7,619 bases of DNA, taken from assembly GCA_007135895.1 (NCBI GenBank), contig SLHZ01000348.1:1-7619 (forward strand), read 5' to 3'. Under the pieces are notes generated by a model, which worked only from the letters and a program-made list of their open reading frames with translations, was not told where the DNA came from and did no database searches. Position numbers and translations under genes: made by a program. The stretch comes from Balneolales bacterium. Its GTDB lineage: Bacteria; Bacteroidota; Rhodothermia; Balneolales; Natronogracilivirgulaceae. Shown piece after piece: positions 6,241 through 7,619 of the stretch (position 1 is the first letter of the stretch; every line of letters starts with the position of its first letter).

Positions 6241-7556
6241 CGGGCTGATGCAGTGCCTTGGGACGGGCTCGACCATTTTTTCAGGACTGATCTTGCGGCC
6301 CTGGCTGTTTCGCGGATTACATCCCCGGTATGGGCATGAGAAACAAACCAGGCCTCATAGGCGGAAGGAGGAAGATAAATTCCCTCTTCCAGCATACCGT
6401 GAAAGAATTCCGCAAAGAACGCGGTATCGGTGCGGCTGACATCGGCAAAACTCTCTACAAGGCCGTCACAGAAAAAGAAACCGAGCATGGAGCCCACCCG
6501 ATTGTAAGTGACCGTCAGGCCATACTCGTCAAACACCTGCATGAGTTCCCGACCCAGCTGGTCGGATCTGTTTTCCAGGTCATCGTATATCTCGGGATAC
6601 TGTTCCAGCTCGGTCAGCAGCGCCAGTCCGGCATGCATTGCCACCGGATTTCCGGACAGTGTTCCGGCCTGGTAAACGGGTCCGTCAGGTGCCACCACAC
6701 TCATCACTTCGGAAGACCCGCCAAAAGCGCCTACCGGCATTCCTGCCCCTATGACCTTGCCAAAAGTGAACAAATCGGGTTTCACCCCGTAGCGTTCGGC
6801 GGCGCCGCCGGGTGCTATGCGGAAACCGGTCATCACCTCATCGAATATGAGCAAGGCGCCATACTGGTCACACAAGGATCGCAGACCTTCCAGGAAACCA
6901 TCACGAGGCGGAACGCATCCCATGTTACCGGCCACTGGTTCCAAAATTACACCGGCGATTTCGTCCGGATTTTCAATGAAAAGTTTTTTTACACTGTCCA
7001 GGTCATTGAAGTCCGCCGTCAGGGTGTCTTTTGCCGTCCCTTTTGTCACTCCCGGGCTGCTGGGATGGCCCAGGGTGAGTGCGCCGCTCCCGGCTTTGAT
7101 CAGGAAAGAATCGCCATGGCCATGATAACAGCCTTCAAATTTGATAATTTTATCCCGGTCCGTGTATCCCCGGGCTACCCGGATGGCGCTCATGCAGGCT
7201 TCCGTTCCGGAGTTGGTCATCCGGATTTTTTCGAGGCCGGGAACCATCCGGCAAACACACTCTGCCATAAGAATCTCTGCCTTTGTCGGTGCGCCGAACG
7301 AAGTTGAGTAGCCGGCAGCATCCTGTACGGCTTTGATAACCATAGGATAGGCATGACCCAGAATCATGGGTCCCCACGAACCTATGTAATCTACCAGTCT
7401 GTTGTCATCCTCATCATAGAGAAAGGCTCCTTCGGCCCGTGATATAAACCGCGGTGTACCTCCCACGGCCTTGAACGCCCTTGCGGGGGAATTAACCCCT
7501 CCCGGAATACATTTTTTGGCACGATCAAAAAGAACTTGGCTTTGCTTGCAGGACAT
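6237..7556 (-). CDS. hemL: Glutamate-1-semialdehyde 2,1-aminomutase
   Basis: This 439-residue PLP enzyme is slightly longer than the usual 425-432. It converts glutamate-1-semialdehyde to 5-aminolevulinate, the last step of the C5 route into tetrapyrroles, in the cytoplasm. Seen: the N-terminal signature PGGVNSPARAF at 18-28; NSGTEA at 115-120 for PLP phosphate binding; YHGH at 144-147; IFDEVMTGFR at 237-246, with Asp239 for the pyridine nitrogen; the PLP lysine Lys267 in TFGKVIGAGMPVGAFGG; and AGTLSGNP at 297-304. These separate GSAM from ordinary class III aminotransferases. The ATG at 7556-7554 follows an A-rich leader, GAAAAAGAAAAAAA, instead of a clear Shine-Dalgarno. Its TGA overlaps the MFS ATG by the ATGA arrangement. 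C5-pathway use is implied for the host. Confidence 0.96.
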   Translation of the reverse strand: MSCKQSQVLFDRAKKCIPGGVNSPARAFKAVGGTPRFISRAEGAFLYDEDDNRLVDYIGSWGPMILGHAYPMVIKAVQDAAGYSTSFGAPTKAEILMAECVCRMVPGLEKIRMTNSGTEACMSAIRVARGYTDRDKIIKFEGCYHGHGDSFLIKAGSGALTLGHPSSPGVTKGTAKDTLTADFNDLDSVKKLFIENPDEIAGVILEPVAGNMGCVPPRDGFLEGLRSLCDQYGALLIFDEVMTGFRIAPGGAAERYGVKPDLFTFGKVIGAGMPVGAFGGSSEVMSVVAPDGPVYQAGTLSGNPVAMHAGLALLTELEQYPEIYDDLENRSDQLGRELMQVFDEYGLTVTYNRVGSMLGFFFCDGLVESFADVSRTDTAFFAEFFHGMLEEGIYLPPSAYEAWFVSHAHTGDVIRETARAARSVLKKWSSPSQGTASAR

Positions 7557-7619
7557 TTTTTTTCTTTTTCGTGATAATAAATACCAGTCGACAAGAATAC
7601 GAAAAACTCATTGAAAAGA
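7557..7619 (-). promoter_or_regulatory. hemL 5' leader, A-rich; promoter not resolved
   Basis: The 63 bases before hemL hold a purine tract of A residues with two G (7557-7570) immediately before the ATG, in place of a Shine-Dalgarno. Further upstream the minus strand reads TATTTATTATC, a possible -10 region. The bases 17 upstream do not resemble a -35 box, so I make no promoter claim. The window ends here, so more upstream control sequence may exist. Confidence 0.35.

Noticed and set aside
6241..6276. Longer MFS start at 6276
   Set aside because: It would overlap hemL by 40 bases and add only a hydrophilic tail. The ATGA overlap start at 6240 is more economical, though the longer form is not excluded.
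6330..7307. A 325-codon open frame on the plus strand opposite hemL
   Set aside because: It lies wholly antisense to a gene with clear GSAM motifs. Its translation shows no family features, so it is a codon-bias shadow.
1..7619. Insertion sequence, phage or integrative element
   Set aside because: No transposase, integrase, terminal repeats or tRNA were seen; all genes are housekeeping or common chromosomal types.

Overview
This 7.6 kb window is an ordinary, gene-dense bacterial chromosomal segment. It shows no mobile element, CRISPR array, tRNA or rRNA. The protein style (a Tex with an IPFIARYR motif, a C5-pathway hemL, a 470-residue flavin oxidase, a TetA-like MFS transporter) and the lack of strong Shine-Dalgarno sequences suggest a member of the Bacteroidota/Rhodothermota/Balneolota group. 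That placement is an inference from impression, not a search result.

Layout: (1) 1-2171, minus strand: tex, an S1-domain RNA-binding/transcription accessory protein, cut by the window edge inside its S1 domain. (2) 2172-2443: a 272-bp divergent intergenic region with small dyads, a 30-codon ORF and a weak promoter candidate. (3) 2444-3856, plus strand: an FAD-dependent protoporphyrinogen/coproporphyrinogen oxidase (HemY type). (4) 3857-4069: a 213-bp spacer rich in CCGG, with nested palindromes and a degenerate repeat of about 14 bp. (5) 4070-4897, plus strand: a YeeZ-like NAD(P)-binding atypical SDR protein. Its stop codon overlaps, tail to tail, that of (6) 4888-6240, minus strand: a 12-TM MFS transporter of the TetA/DHA1 type. 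(7) 6237-7556, minus strand: hemL, glutamate-1-semialdehyde aminotransferase. Its stop overlaps the preferred MFS start as ATGA.

The functional theme is tetrapyrrole synthesis. HemL makes 5-aminolevulinate at the entry of the C5 pathway and the HemY-type oxidase acts near its end. The two heme genes lie on opposite strands with the SDR and MFS genes between them. hemL and the MFS gene look like one translationally coupled unit. I do not see a clearly new system. The items most worth checking are the hemL-MFS coupling and the repeat/palindrome spacer upstream of the SDR gene.
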